Below, in pieces: positions 1-5,785 of a stretch of 6,074 nt of DNA (within the stretch, counting starts at the first letter, position 1; each line of letters starts with the position of its first letter). The position numbers and the translations under genes were made by a program. The stretch is taken from the NCBI GenBank assembly GCA_046482855.1, contig JAWOEH010000144.1:1-6074 (forward strand), read 5' to 3'. The notes below the pieces were generated by a model, which saw nothing but the letters and a program-made list of their open reading frames with translations, ran no database searches and was not told the origin of the DNA. The DNA comes from CAYVSF01 sp046482855 (lineage in GTDB: Bacteria > Bacteroidota > Bacteroidia > Bacteroidales > UBA12077).

Positions 1-40
1 TTAGTGAATTATTGATGTTTTATCCCTATCTTTGCACTAA
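1..40. promoter_or_regulatory. Inverted repeat flanking the higBA promoter, possible HigA operator
   Basis: TTAGTG at 1-6 and its exact complement CACTAA at 35-40 bracket the -7 element, 34 bp apart from arm start to arm start (about three helical turns). HigA-type antitoxins normally repress their own operon by binding inverted repeats at the promoter, and this pair is well placed for that. The arms are only 6 bp and the left one touches the window edge, so chance is not excluded. Confidence 0.3.
27..34 (+). promoter_or_regulatory. Bacteroidota -7 promoter element of the higBA operon
   Basis: TATCTTTG is an exact match to the Bacteroidota sigma-ABfr -7 consensus TAnnTTTG. It lies 19 bp before the toxin start codon, so transcription would begin near position 40 and give a leader of about 14 nt. 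The matching -33 element is not convincing: TTAG at 1-4 sits 22 bp upstream, and the true element could be cut by the window edge. Confidence 0.6.
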
Positions 41-53
41 GAAGTAATGGAAT

Positions 54-374
54 ATGAAAATTGTATTTGAGAAAGACCATTTGGAGCAGTTATATACTGA
101 AGGAAAAGCAAAAGGTAAGAAATATCGCTACCCCAAAGGAGTAATTTCCAAATACAAGCAAACTATTGATAAATTAAGAGTTGCTAATAAAGTTGAAGAC
201 TTATTTCTATTTAAGAGTTTGAATTATGAAAAATTAATTGGCGACAAAAAAGGTTTGGAATCTGTTCGAGTCAATCAACAATACCGAATAGAATTTCGAA
301 GTGCAGTTGAGGGCAAAGAGCCTGAAACAATTACTATTTGTTTAATTGTTGAACTAAATAATCATTACAAGTAA
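54..374 (+). CDS. higB: HigB-like toxin of a type II toxin-antitoxin pair (RelE/ParE fold)
   Basis: This 106-residue protein looks like a HigB/RelE-superfamily toxin, which in characterised members is a ribosome-dependent mRNA endonuclease that slows growth when the antitoxin is lost. The diagnostic stretch is in the second half: Leu61-x-Gly63 and Gly67, then SVRVNQQYRIEF at 70-81, where Arg72, Tyr77 and Arg78 are candidate active-site residues. The C-terminus NNHYK resembles the aromatic/His tail of the family. The protein is basic in its first 45 residues and has no signal peptide or membrane segment. Length is usual for HigB (about 90-110). The antitoxin gene follows after 12 bp, and the toxin-first order is typical of higBA. 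The segment is A+T-rich compared with the genes to its right. The family call is confident; the RNase activity is inferred from family. Confidence 0.85.
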   Translation: MKIVFEKDHLEQLYTEGKAKGKKYRYPKGVISKYKQTIDKLRVANKVEDLFLFKSLNYEKLIGDKKGLESVRVNQQYRIEFRSAVEGKEPETITICLIVELNNHYK

Positions 375-386
375 ACTTTCAGAATT

Positions 387-1481
387 ATGGCAACGCACAA
401 TACTATATTACCATTTGAAGCTACACATCCCGGGATATTGATTAAAGACGAATTGGCTGCAAGAGATGATTTGAATCAAAAAGAACTAGCTAAAGAATTA
501 GGTGTTAAGGCCTCATTTTTAAATGAAATAATAAAAGGCAAAAGGCCTGTAACTGCAGATATTGCAGTTTTATTAGAAAAAGTTTTGGAAATCCCGGCAG
601 ATTATTGGATGAAATTTCAATCTCAATATGAAATTGATAAGGCTAGAATTAAAGAAAAAAATATTGCGAGACTTAAAAATATTGAGATCTGGAAGGTTAT
701 AAAAGAATATGTGCCCGTCAATTATTTTAAAAAGTTGGGGTACTTACAGGAAAATCTTACAGAAGACATCTTGACAATTAAAAGAATATTTGGTGTGGAA
801 AGTGTTGATGATTTAATGTCTGTTTATGCAAGGAATAAATTTGCTTTTTATCGGAAATCTGAAGAACTTCAGGTTAATGAGAAAAATATGTTCGCATGGA
901 GTTCCTTAGCTCTGTTTGAAGCAAAAAACCAAAGTGTCAATACCTTCAATTTCGAAAATATAGGCCAATTATGCGTCAGATTAAATAAAATATTCTATGA
1001 AAATGAAAACACAATAGAAAAGGTAAAATCCACTTTAAATCAATTTGGAATTAAATTAGTTTTAATCCAAAAAATAGAAAAAACTCCTGTTGATGGATTT
1101 TCTTTTTGGTCTGAGAATAATCCTGCAATCGCTTTAACTTTAAGGCATAGTAGAATTGATAATTTTGCCTTTACCTTAATGCATGAAATTGCTCATATTG
1201 ATTTACATTTAAAGAATAATAAAGAAAAAAGCTTCCTGGATTTAACTGGAAGAGATAAAGTTGATAGTTTTGAAAAAGAAGCTGATGCTTTTGCACAAGA
1301 AAAATTAATCTCAAAGGAGTGCTGGAATGACATCGTCAGTAATTACCTTCCATTAAATGATGATAAAATTATTGATATAGGAGCGCAGTATAGTATTAAT
1401 CCTGCAATATTACTTGGTCGTGTTTGTTTTGAGATGGATGATTATGCTTTTAAAACCTGCATTGATAAGAAATTAAATTAA
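387..1481 (+). CDS. higA: HigA-type antitoxin fused to an ImmA/IrrE-like zinc metallopeptidase domain
   Basis: The 364-residue protein has two recognisable parts. Residues 12-90 match HigA/XRE antitoxins: HPGILIKDEL at 14-23, a helix-turn-helix at about 30-52 (QKELAKELGVKASFLNEII), then GKRPVTADIAVLLEKVL and an ADYW/QSQYEID segment. Residues 220-364 match ImmA/IrrE (COG2856) peptidases: His266-Glu267-x-x-His270 supplies two zinc ligands and the catalytic Glu, and Glu298 in EKEADAFA is the expected third ligand. Residues 90-220 are mostly helical and unassigned. A simple HigA is about 100 residues, so this is a long fused form. It probably represses its own operon and neutralises HigB; the peptidase may cleave a repressor, the toxin, or the antitoxin itself, which is inference. 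ImmA-like proteases act on XRE-type repressors in mobile elements, so the fusion makes sense. It shares the operon and the low G+C of the toxin gene. Confidence 0.88.
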   Translation: MATHNTILPFEATHPGILIKDELAARDDLNQKELAKELGVKASFLNEIIKGKRPVTADIAVLLEKVLEIPADYWMKFQSQYEIDKARIKEKNIARLKNIEIWKVIKEYVPVNYFKKLGYLQENLTEDILTIKRIFGVESVDDLMSVYARNKFAFYRKSEELQVNEKNMFAWSSLALFEAKNQSVNTFNFENIGQLCVRLNKIFYENENTIEKVKSTLNQFGIKLVLIQKIEKTPVDGFSFWSENNPAIALTLRHSRIDNFAFTLMHEIAHIDLHLKNNKEKSFLDLTGRDKVDSFEKEADAFAQEKLISKECWNDIVSNYLPLNDDKIIDIGAQYSINPAILLGRVCFEMDDYAFKTCIDKKLN

Positions 1482-1593
1482 CTACAGGCAAGAAGCCATC
1501 ATAAAGTTATACTATCCTCGATTTGTTGGACCAGACAATGACATTTCTTAGTTGCAATTAAGCCTGCATCATTTCTGCTCCTTTGGTGACTTA
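1482..1593. other. Convergent gap between higA and dnaG, no feature seen
   Basis: These 112 bp separate the 3' ends of two converging genes. I looked for a hairpin followed by a T-run on either strand and found only stems of 3-4 bp. It marks the change from A+T-rich sequence on the left to about 50% G+C on the right, so it may contain the edge of an acquired segment, but no flanking direct repeat is visible. Confidence 0.5.
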
Positions 1594-3546
1594 TTACCTA
1601 AACACCACCCAGCCCCTGTCTTTCGAAATGGCATTAATGGCCTGCAGCAGCATCATGTATTCGCTCTGTACCTGGTGCACCTCCTCGGGCTGTGCCGCCT
1701 CATTCTGCATCTTCTTAATGCTGTCGGTCTTCTCCTTCATGGCCATTTCCAAAATCTTGCGCTTGTAGGCAATGATGGTTTCCGGCACCAGGCGCTTTAG
1801 TTTCATCTCCTCGGTTTCAATCAGAATGCCGCCTTTTTGGAAGATCTTACTAAGGGTATAGCCGGGGCTCAGCAAGTCGGCTGCCAAATGGCTGATGCCC
1901 TGTTGTGGATGGTTGACAAAATGCTTGGTTTCCGGAAATTCCCCTTTGTGAATGGCTTCCAGGTACTCCTCAAAAATCTGCTTGTAGATGAGGTTGCGAA
2001 ATTCCAGATCGTCATTCAGGATCTCGGTAATGATGTATTCGGCTACGGACACCACCCGGGGCTCGTCGTATTTGTCCTCCTTGTACTCGTAAAGCTTCTG
2101 CTCGCCATAGTGGAGCAGTAGTCGTATGATCTCTTTTTCTTGTGGCTCGGAGTAAATCTCCTGCACAAATGCCGGCACACTGGGCAGTCCCTGTGGCGAC
2201 TGTTCAGCCACGCGGTACCGCTCGCGCTTAAACTCCTGCTCGGCTTTGCGCTTTTTAATTTTGTTAACCTCGTTATGCAATACCTGTTCATCCATCTGCA
2301 GGATATCGCTGCACTGCTTGATGTAGATGGTACGCTGAATATTTTCGGGGATTACCGAGATGGAACGAACAATTTCGGTAACCATGCCGGCGCGTTTTAC
2401 CGGATCGCTCTCGGCCTCCTCCTTTAGCAGCGAAGTTTTGAAGGTGATAAAGTCCCGTTCGTTCTCCTGCATATACTCCAGCAGCTCGGTGGCAGTATGT
2501 GCCTGGGCAAAGCTATCGGGATCTTCCCCCTCGGCTAAGAGTACTACCTTTACGTTCATGCCCTGCTCCAATACCAGGTCGATACCGCGCAACGAAGCTT
2601 TTACGCCTGCCGCATCACCGTCGTAGAGGATGGTCATGTTGGGCGTAAAGCGCTTGATTAATCGAATTTGCTCCACAGTAAGGGAGGTGCCCGAAGAGGC
2701 CACCACATTTTCGATACCTGCCTGATGCATCGATAGCACATCGGTGTATCCCTCTACCATAAAACACTTGTCGTTTTTGGTAATGGCGGTCTTTGCCTGG
2801 TAAACGCCATAGAGCGATTTGCTCTTGTGGTAAATATCCGACTCCGGCGAATTGAGGTATTTCGCCATTTTTTTGTCGCTGGTGAGGATGCGGCCCCCAA
2901 AGCCTATTACATTGCCCGAGAGGCTATGAATGGGAAACATCACGCGTCCCCGGAAGCGGTCGAAACGATTGTTCTCCTTGCGGATGGTGAGGCCTGTTTT
3001 TTCCAGGTACACCGATTTATAGCCTGCATCGATGGCTGCCCGTGTAAGGCCTTCGCGCTTATCGAGGCTGTAGCCCAGCTCAAATTTTTTGATGATGTCG
3101 TCGCGAAAGCCCCGCTCGTGAAAATAGCTAAGGCCAATGGCTTTCCCTTCGTCGGTTTCGAACAGGTTTTTTTGGAAATGCTCATTGGCAAACCGCGTAA
3201 CAATCAGCAGACTATCGCGTTCGTTGCGTTGCTGAACCTCCTCGGCCGAGAGCTCTTTCTCTTCCACTTCAATATGGTACTTCTTAGCCAGGTACTTGAG
3301 CGCCTCCGGATAGCTCAGGTGCTCATGCTCCATGATGAAGTTCACGGCATTGCCCCCCTTGCCACAACCAAAGCATTTGTATATACCCTTTGAGGGCGAT
3401 ACCGTAAACGAGGGCGTTTTTTCGTTGTGAAATGGGCACAACCCCAGATAATTGACACCACGCCGCTTGAGGTTGACAAAATCGCCAACAACGTCAGTAA
3501 TCTCTGCTACATCAATAATTCTGCCTATTGTTCCCGAGTCAATCAT
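1594..3546 (-). CDS. dnaG: DNA primase DnaG
   Basis: DnaG makes the short RNA primers for lagging-strand synthesis and works with the replicative helicase DnaB at the fork. The 650-residue protein carries the full domain set. The CHC2 zinc ribbon is at 37-61, with ligands Cys37, His40, Cys58 and Cys61. The catalytic core has the basic motif RFDRFRGRVMFPI near 194-206. The TOPRIM fold shows Glu265 in VEGYTDV, Asp309 and Asp311 in YDGDAAG, and GEDPDSF at 340-346, the acidic metal-binding residues. Residues about 430-650 form the less conserved C-terminal DnaB-interacting part. Length is somewhat above the E. coli protein (581), as I would expect in Bacteroidota. The start ATG is chosen because MIDSGTIGRIIDVAEITDVV aligns with the family N-terminus and a promoter lies just upstream. 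The gene is intact and stands alone, divergent from the sirtuin gene. Confidence 0.98.
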   Translation of the reverse strand: MIDSGTIGRIIDVAEITDVVGDFVNLKRRGVNYLGLCPFHNEKTPSFTVSPSKGIYKCFGCGKGGNAVNFIMEHEHLSYPEALKYLAKKYHIEVEEKELSAEEVQQRNERDSLLIVTRFANEHFQKNLFETDEGKAIGLSYFHERGFRDDIIKKFELGYSLDKREGLTRAAIDAGYKSVYLEKTGLTIRKENNRFDRFRGRVMFPIHSLSGNVIGFGGRILTSDKKMAKYLNSPESDIYHKSKSLYGVYQAKTAITKNDKCFMVEGYTDVLSMHQAGIENVVASSGTSLTVEQIRLIKRFTPNMTILYDGDAAGVKASLRGIDLVLEQGMNVKVVLLAEGEDPDSFAQAHTATELLEYMQENERDFITFKTSLLKEEAESDPVKRAGMVTEIVRSISVIPENIQRTIYIKQCSDILQMDEQVLHNEVNKIKKRKAEQEFKRERYRVAEQSPQGLPSVPAFVQEIYSEPQEKEIIRLLLHYGEQKLYEYKEDKYDEPRVVSVAEYIITEILNDDLEFRNLIYKQIFEEYLEAIHKGEFPETKHFVNHPQQGISHLAADLLSPGYTLSKIFQKGGILIETEEMKLKRLVPETIIAYKRKILEMAMKEKTDSIKKMQNEAAQPEEVHQVQSEYMMLLQAINAISKDRGWVVFR

Positions 3547-3572
3547 ACCTATATTTTATTCCTGCGAATTTA

Positions 3573-3603
3573 CAAAATTAATAAGGACTTGCATCGATTG
3601 AAA
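3573..3603 (-). promoter_or_regulatory. dnaG promoter, Bacteroidota type
   Basis: Read on the minus strand, TAATTTTG (3580 to 3573) matches the -7 consensus TAnnTTTG exactly. TTTC (3603 to 3600), one mismatch from the -33 element TTTG, lies 19 bp upstream, the usual spacing. Transcription should start near 3566, leaving a leader of about 20 nt before the dnaG ATG. Confidence 0.65.
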
Positions 3604-3628
3604 ACTGGCAAGCTTTTCATTATCTTCG
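3598..3628 (+). promoter_or_regulatory. Sirtuin gene promoter, Bacteroidota type
   Basis: TTG at 3598-3600 is followed after 20 bp by TATCTTCG at 3621-3628, one mismatch from TAnnTTTG. Predicted start of transcription is near 3635, giving a leader of about 50 nt. The -33 element shares position 3600 with that of the divergent dnaG promoter, so the two promoters stand back to back. Confidence 0.55.
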
Positions 3629-3687
3629 CAAGAGCCAATGGTTCTAAGTGTTGGCTTCTTTTTTTAAACGCAATATTCCAGAAGGAT

Positions 3688-4395
3688 ATGAAAGAGAAGA
3701 AAAAGCTTGTGGTTTTGTCGGGTGCCGGAATTAGTCAGGAGAGTGGTATACGTACATTTCGTGATATGGGCGGATTGTGGGAAGAGTATGATGTAATGGA
3801 GTTGGCCAGTCCGGAGGCGTGGGCACGACAACCTGAGCTGGTGTTGCGGTTTTATAACGAGCGCCGAAAACAGTTGCTGACGTGCCAGCCGAACAAGGCC
3901 CATTATGCCTTAAAAGAGCTGGAGGCCTATTTTGATGTGCAGATTGTTACCCAGAATGTGGATGATCTTCACGAACGGGCAGGTAGCAGTAAGGTGCTGC
4001 ACCTGCATGGGGAACTCAGGAAAGCAAGAAGCACAGCCAACGAGGCATGGGTGTACCCCATTGAGGGGTGGGAGTTGAAGATAGGTGATACTTGTGAAAA
4101 GGGTTCTCAGTTACGGCCACATGTGGTTTGGTTTGGCGAGCCTGTGCCTTTTATCGAACAAGCCGCTGAGGAAGCCAGTCAGGCTGATATTTTTGTAGTG
4201 GTGGGAACGTCGCTCAATGTATATCCGGCTGCAGGGCTGGTGCAATATGTGCAACCGGGGGTGCCCATCTATTTGATCGATCCCGGAGAGGTGGCCATGC
4301 GTTTACCGGAAAACACAACCTTTATAAAAGCAAAAGCCGGGGATGGTGTGCCCCGGCTTTTACAAACCCTAATCAAACAAATTTTTAATGATTAA
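3688..4395 (+). CDS. NAD-dependent protein deacylase, Sir2 family, class III-like (CobB/SIRT5 group)
   Basis: Sirtuins remove acyl groups from lysine using NAD+, giving nicotinamide and O-acyl-ADP-ribose. This 235-residue protein has the NAD-binding GAGIS at 12-16 and ESGIRTFRD at 18-26, TQNVDDLHERAG at 88-99, the catalytic His107 in HLHGE, and GTSLNVYPAAG near the C-terminus. Tyr56 and Arg59 (FYNERR) match the Tyr-x-x-Arg pair of class III sirtuins that bind succinyl- or malonyl-lysine, so desuccinylation is a reasonable guess. Odd point: between HGE and LRPHVVWFGE, where family members usually have four zinc-binding cysteines, only Cys136 remains; the first CxxC position reads RSTA. The open frame continues upstream into dnaG, but the ATG at 3688 is chosen because it has AAGGA before it, follows a promoter and fits the family N-terminus. 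Its 3' end overlaps the convergent gene by 11 bp. Confidence 0.93.
   Translation: MKEKKKLVVLSGAGISQESGIRTFRDMGGLWEEYDVMELASPEAWARQPELVLRFYNERRKQLLTCQPNKAHYALKELEAYFDVQIVTQNVDDLHERAGSSKVLHLHGELRKARSTANEAWVYPIEGWELKIGDTCEKGSQLRPHVVWFGEPVPFIEQAAEEASQADIFVVVGTSLNVYPAAGLVQYVQPGVPIYLIDPGEVAMRLPENTTFIKAKAGDGVPRLLQTLIKQIFND
4332..4361 (-). terminator. Hairpin terminator for the type IX cargo gene, embedded in the sirtuin coding sequence
   Basis: An 11-bp perfect inverted repeat (AAAAGCCGGGG / CCCCGGCTTTT) with an 8-nt loop lies at 4332-4342 and 4351-4361. On the minus strand it begins 24 bp after the stop of the secreted-protein gene and runs into CTTTTGCTTTTATAAA, the layout of a Rho-independent terminator. 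On the plus strand it has only four T's and sits 34 bp before the sirtuin stop codon, where termination would give a transcript without a stop, so function on the minus strand is more likely. Confidence 0.65.
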
Positions 4396-5083
4396 CTAAA
4401 AACCGCTTAGTAAGTAGAATTTCGTCATCCTTAACCACAGATGCGAAGTATAGTCCACTATTGAATTCGGATACTGAGATCCGCGTGATTTCTCGTGTGT
4501 TGGAAAGATGAATTTTTCGCACTTGCTGGCCGATATTGTTATAAATAACTACATCGCAGGTACCGGGCATCTCTTTTATGTCGATGGCCAACTCGGTTTG
4601 TACCGGGTTGGGGTACAGGCTCATTTTTAGCTTTTCGTAGGAAGCGCGTGTGGGCTCCTGAGCCTGGTAATGAAACTGCGTGTGTACCGAATCCTGAGTT
4701 CCTGCTTTGTTGCTGAAAACGACTGTGTAGAGGACTTTTTCGGTGACAGCATTTGTGCCCGCCTGAAAATGAATCGCTGCTTCTTCGCTTCCTTTTGGTA
4801 GTAATGTTCGTTTTGCCTGCTTGTGCGAATTTGCTTTCCAGTAAATGTCAGAACGTTTTATACTCTTTGTTTCGGAGGCGCTTCGTTTAATGCTGATGGT
4901 AAGCTCCTCGTTGGTGTTGTTTTCAAAAGTCAACGTATGTTGAACCTCTTCGCCTACCGCTAGTCGGACGTTTTGCCGGCTATTGGTGATTTCCCTGTTT
5001 CCCTGCCAAATCGACACCTTTTGCGCTGTTGCCTGCAAAGTGCAAACGATCAAAAGAAGGTGTAAAACAGGTTTTAAAATCAT
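4385..5083 (-). CDS. Small secreted protein with a type IX secretion C-terminal sorting domain
   Basis: The 232-residue protein starts with a signal peptide (Lys4, hydrophobic core HLLLIVCTL, likely cut after ATA at 18-20), so it would cross the inner membrane by Sec. Residues 154-232 form a type A sorting domain of the type IX system: the YPNPVQTELAIDI opening, VVIYNNIGQQV, and a final SGLYFASVV...LLTKRFLV strand pair. Such domains direct cargo across the outer membrane and are normally removed, with the protein attached to the surface or released. The middle (about 22-150) looks all-beta, possibly one Ig-like sandwich, with no enzyme motif I recognise, so its role is unknown. Cys14 is not in a good lipobox (LIVC), so I do not call a lipoprotein. 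No clear TAnnTTTG promoter is visible upstream. The stop codon lies inside the last codons of the sirtuin gene. Confidence 0.9.
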   Translation of the reverse strand: MILKPVLHLLLIVCTLQATAQKVSIWQGNREITNSRQNVRLAVGEEVQHTLTFENNTNEELTISIKRSASETKSIKRSDIYWKANSHKQAKRTLLPKGSEEAAIHFQAGTNAVTEKVLYTVVFSNKAGTQDSVHTQFHYQAQEPTRASYEKLKMSLYPNPVQTELAIDIKEMPGTCDVVIYNNIGQQVRKIHLSNTREITRISVSEFNSGLYFASVVKDDEILLTKRFLVNH

Positions 5084-5178
5084 GTAACTGCACGTTGTTT
5101 CTAATGAATTCTATTGCAATATACTGATTTAGCCAATACAAGGTTACACTTCGGAGTGTTATAAAACGTTAAACTGCC

Positions 5179-5196
5179 GGAAGTCAGCGAGTAACA
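5179..5196 (+). repeat. 18-bp motif GGAAGTCAGCGAGTAACA, copy A
   Basis: It matches 5522-5539 (GGAAGCCAGCGGGTAACA) at 16 of 18 positions. Copy A lacks the left hairpin arm present at copy B. Its presence outside the hexamer blocks suggests that several dispersed repeat types have accumulated here. Confidence 0.65.
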
Positions 5197-5231
5197 AGCT
5201 TTTGGGAGGTTGTTAATAGTTGTTAAGTGTT

Positions 5232-5280
5232 GAAGATGAGGAGAAAGGCTGAGGATGAGGATAAGGTTGAGGTTGAGATT
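5232..5280 (+). repeat. Hexamer block 1 (RAGGNT-like units)
   Basis: About eight degenerate units of the type GAGGAT/AAGGTT/GAGGTT with one 7-bp slip at 5245-5250. It leads straight into core copy 1, whose first bases (TGAGATT) continue the pattern. Confidence 0.8.
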
Positions 5281-5383
5281 AAACCCAAACAGCTAAACAA
5301 CTAAACGAATAAACAGCAAATGAAACTGAGACTTGGGGACTTGGGGAATGAAATAATTAAGGGTGTAGAGGGTAAGGTTGAGG
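5274..5383 (+). repeat. 110-bp direct repeat, copy 1
   Basis: This copy is identical base for base to 5676-5785, at an offset of 402 bp. It is itself built of short units: a run in which AAAC recurs every 6-8 bp (5281-5326), a doubled ACTTGGGG (5331-5346), and the beginning of a GTAGAGGGTAAGGTTGAGG hexamer run. Perfect identity between the copies suggests a recent duplication or ongoing conversion. Confidence 0.95.
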
Positions 5384-5427
5384 GTAAGGTTGAGGCTGAG
5401 GTTAAGGCTGAGGCTGAGGATGAGTAA
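5320..5427 (+). other. Possible 35-codon micro-ORF starting in repeat core copy 1
   Basis: ATG at 5320 opens a frame reading MKLRLGDLGNEIIKG, then VEGKVEGKVEAEV and an acidic end AEAEDE before TAA at 5425. The core copy 2 opens the same frame. The Glu/Lys-Val/Ala alternation follows automatically from the hexamer, so an open frame is weak evidence. There is no Shine-Dalgarno site or TAnnTTTG element just upstream, though the leader is A-rich as is common for Bacteroidota starts. Probably not a gene. Confidence 0.15.
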
Positions 5428-5447
5428 AGATTGAGGTTGAGACTGAG
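5366..5447 (+). repeat. Hexamer block 2 (GAGGTT / GAGGCT / AAGGTT units)
   Basis: About 13 degenerate hexamers that begin inside core copy 1 and end at GAGACTGAG. It includes GATGAGTAAAGATTGAGG (5419-5436), which recurs exactly at the end of block 3 (5656-5673). Confidence 0.85.
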
Positions 5448-5454
5448 TCCATTC

Positions 5455-5493
5455 CTTTGTGAAACTTTGTGTTGTACTTTGTGCTACTTTGTG
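5455..5493 (+). repeat. Four CTTTGTG units
   Basis: CTTTGTG occurs at 5455, 5465, 5477 and 5487, spaced 10, 12 and 10 bp, roughly one helical turn, so all four face nearly the same side of the DNA. Spacer bases differ (AAA, TTGTA, CTA), which makes this a phased motif array instead of a simple tandem repeat. Function unknown. Confidence 0.75.
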
Positions 5494-5512
5494 TACCTAT
5501 AATTAGGGTATT

Positions 5513-5532
5513 CGCTGGCATGGAAGCCAGCG
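5513..5532. repeat. Hairpin, 7-bp stem and 6-nt loop
   Basis: CGCTGGC (5513-5519) and GCCAGCG (5526-5532) are perfect complements around ATGGAA. No T-run follows on the plus strand (GGTAACAG), so it is not a typical terminator. Its right arm belongs to the 18-bp motif also found at 5179-5196. Confidence 0.6.
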
Positions 5533-5539
5533 GGTAACA
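5522..5539 (+). repeat. 18-bp motif GGAAGCCAGCGGGTAACA, copy B
   Basis: Second copy of the motif at 5179-5196, with two transitions. It overlaps the right arm of the hairpin at 5513-5532 and is followed directly by the CCAACCG units. Confidence 0.65.
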
Positions 5540-5540
5540 G

Positions 5541-5568
5541 CCAACCGCCAACCGCTAACCGCCATAAC
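5541..5568 (+). repeat. 7-bp tandem units CCAACCG, CCAACCG, CTAACCG
   Basis: Three adjoining 7-mers (two exact, one with one change) followed by a decayed fourth, CCATAAC. It is C-rich on the plus strand, the opposite base bias from the G-rich hexamer blocks on either side. Confidence 0.7.
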
Positions 5569-5592
5569 AGTGTGATGCCGCTTTATGCCATT

Positions 5593-5682
5593 TGAGGTTG
5601 GGATCAAGGTTAAGGTTAAGGTCAAGGTTGAGGTTGAGGTTGAGGTTCAGGTTGAGGATGAGTAAAGATTGAGGCTGAGATT
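5593..5682 (+). repeat. Hexamer block 3 (TGAGGT / TAAGGT / CAAGGT units)
   Basis: Twelve units stay in perfect 6-bp phase from 5593 to 5664. The AGG core is nearly invariant while the base before it (G or A) and the two after it vary. The block then passes through the shared GATGAGTAAAGATTGAGG motif into core copy 2. Confidence 0.9.
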
Positions 5683-5785
5683 AAACCCAAACAGCTAAAC
5701 AACTAAACGAATAAACAGCAAATGAAACTGAGACTTGGGGACTTGGGGAATGAAATAATTAAGGGTGTAGAGGGTAAGGTTGAGG
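5676..5785 (+). repeat. 110-bp direct repeat, copy 2
   Basis: Exact second copy of 5274-5383. The left boundary is a T/C difference at 5273/5675 and the right boundary a G/C difference at 5384/5786; beyond these the flanks remain similar because both sides are hexamer blocks. The 292 bp between the copies contain unrelated short arrays. Confidence 0.95.

Noticed and set aside
1552..3393. Several open frames on the plus strand and one extra minus-strand frame within this stretch
   Set aside because: They lie inside dnaG, show no recognisable family and are explained by the higher G+C coding sequence of dnaG in other frames.
3427..3687. Upstream extension of the sirtuin frame to an ATG at 3427
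   Set aside because: It would add 87 residues with no sirtuin similarity, overlaps the dnaG start and both promoters, and the ATG at 3688 fits the family N-terminus and has a ribosome site.
4055..4069. Hairpin ACCCC / GGGGT with a 5-nt loop in the sirtuin gene
   Set aside because: The stem is only 5 bp, it is in mid-gene and no T-run follows on either strand; probably chance.
5036..5083. Secreted protein considered as a lipoprotein because of Cys14 after LIV
   Set aside because: Val at the position before Cys is not typical of a lipobox, and a good signal peptidase I site follows at residues 18-21.
5274..5785. Direct repeats considered as a CRISPR array
   Set aside because: There are only two copies, each 110 bp and internally repetitive, the 292-bp spacing is far too long, and no cas gene is present.
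5274..5785. Paired repeats considered as ends of an insertion sequence
   Set aside because: The copies are direct, not inverted, and the sequence between them holds no transposase frame.
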